A stretch of DNA of 64,000 nt from Chloranthus sessilifolius (Eukaryota; Streptophyta; Magnoliopsida; Chloranthales; Chloranthaceae). The DNA lies in assembly GCA_021018995.1 (NCBI GenBank), contig CM037587.1, positions 3,102,866-3,166,865 on the forward strand, in the 5' to 3' direction. A program made the translations under genes and the position numbers. Of this stretch, positions 63,380 to 64,000 are shown piece after piece. A model generated the notes under the pieces. The model was not told where the DNA came from, did no database searches, and was given only the letters and a program-made list of their open reading frames with translations. Within the stretch, counting starts at the first letter, position 1; every line of letters begins with the position of its first letter.

Positions 63380-63985
63380 GGTCTGAGCGGGTTAGGCCTG
63401 ACCCATCCCAATTCGGCTCTCATGGGCTGAGAATGGGCTACGGTAGGTAGGTCTGCTTAATAAACGGGCTAGGTCAGCCCGGCCTGATCTGTAAACTGGT
63501 TGGTCTAGATTAAAAAAGTATAATTAATTGTCCCATTGAAGGCCTGATCCGGTCCGATCAATTACGACCATTTGGATGGAAATATTTGGGCTGCCCCAAG
63601 CCCTGCTCATCTGGCCCATCATGGGCTGGGTATAGGGTAAGGTAAGTAAGCCCGATGAATTAATGACCTGGCCTTGTGCAGACCGACCCAATTAATAATC
63701 ATGCCTCGTATATGCTAGTTCTAAGAGGCCCGATTATTTTCAAGAGAGTGGGGTGGGTCGGGTTGGGCCAATATTTTAGTTTCACAATGCGGAAATGGCA
63801 TATGCCTGATCCAACCAGATGGTGCACCCAATCCGACCCACTCCGTTGAGTCAAGGGTATTCTCTCAACGCGACTTTAAAATCCGGCCCGACTCTCTGAC
63901 TTTGTAAATAAAATATCGGGTAAAAGTTCATGTTGGGCGGGTTGGGTAACGGGTGAACCCAATCCGCTGACAGCCCTAAGGCCCA
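63380..63985. mobile_element. GC-rich hAT-like repeat block at window end
   Basis: GTCTGAGCGGGTTAGGCC at the left resembles the inverted right end CTGTCAGCGGATTGGG. Between them CGGGC/GCCCG words alternate. It looks like a larger relative of 53690-53850. No duplication was matched. Confidence 0.45.
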
Positions 63986-64000
63986 TATACCATCTATGCA

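Overview
This is nuclear DNA from a flowering plant. A spliced host gene for the plant NAA20 N-terminal acetyltransferase lies in a sea of plant-type transposons: Ty3/gypsy chromoviruses with initiator-tRNA-Met primer sites, Ty1/copia remnants, L1-type LINEs with DUF4283 ORF1, a TRIM, and many small hAT-like elements with 8-bp target duplications. I cannot name the species. No bacterial, organellar, rRNA or CRISPR signal was seen.

Two host genes are supported, both near the right end. NAA20 (+ strand) is read in four exons, 19546-19678, 58260-58329, 59298-59358 and 59452-59543. Together they encode 117 residues, which matches the C-terminal two thirds of a 174-residue plant NAA20. The first intron in the window would be about 38.6 kb, and most of it is nested transposons. 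The N-terminal exons (about 57 residues) were not found in the 19.5 kb upstream. A second gene converges from the - strand: its last exon is 59811-59990, and its stop codon is 267 bp from that of NAA20.

Layout. 1-5.9 kb: an RTE-type LINE scrap, a hAT-like element carrying a fold-back MITE, a microsatellite-bounded MITE and another hAT-like element. 5.9-12.8 kb: a gypsy chromovirus with both LTRs. 13.6-14.2 kb: a three-LTR TRIM. 14.3-15.5 kb: a MITE containing a hAT-like element. 16.3-19.45 kb: a decayed copia element ending about 100 bp before the NAA20 exon. 19.7-58.3 kb (the intron): MITEs; a 6.2-kb LINE with a MITE inside it; a copia remnant carrying a gypsy solo LTR, which itself carries a second LINE; a CACTA-like scrap; a third LINE tail; an old gypsy remnant split by a second chromovirus; a copia remnant on the - strand carrying nested hAT-like elements; and a run of MITEs and tandem repeats. 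58.3-64 kb: the NAA20 3' exons, the convergent exon, then more MITEs.

The insertion order can be read from target-site duplications: at least eleven perfect or near-perfect 8-bp duplications for hAT-like elements, 5-bp ones for LTR elements and 15-19-bp ones for LINEs. All were found by eye. No alignment, database search or transcript evidence was available.
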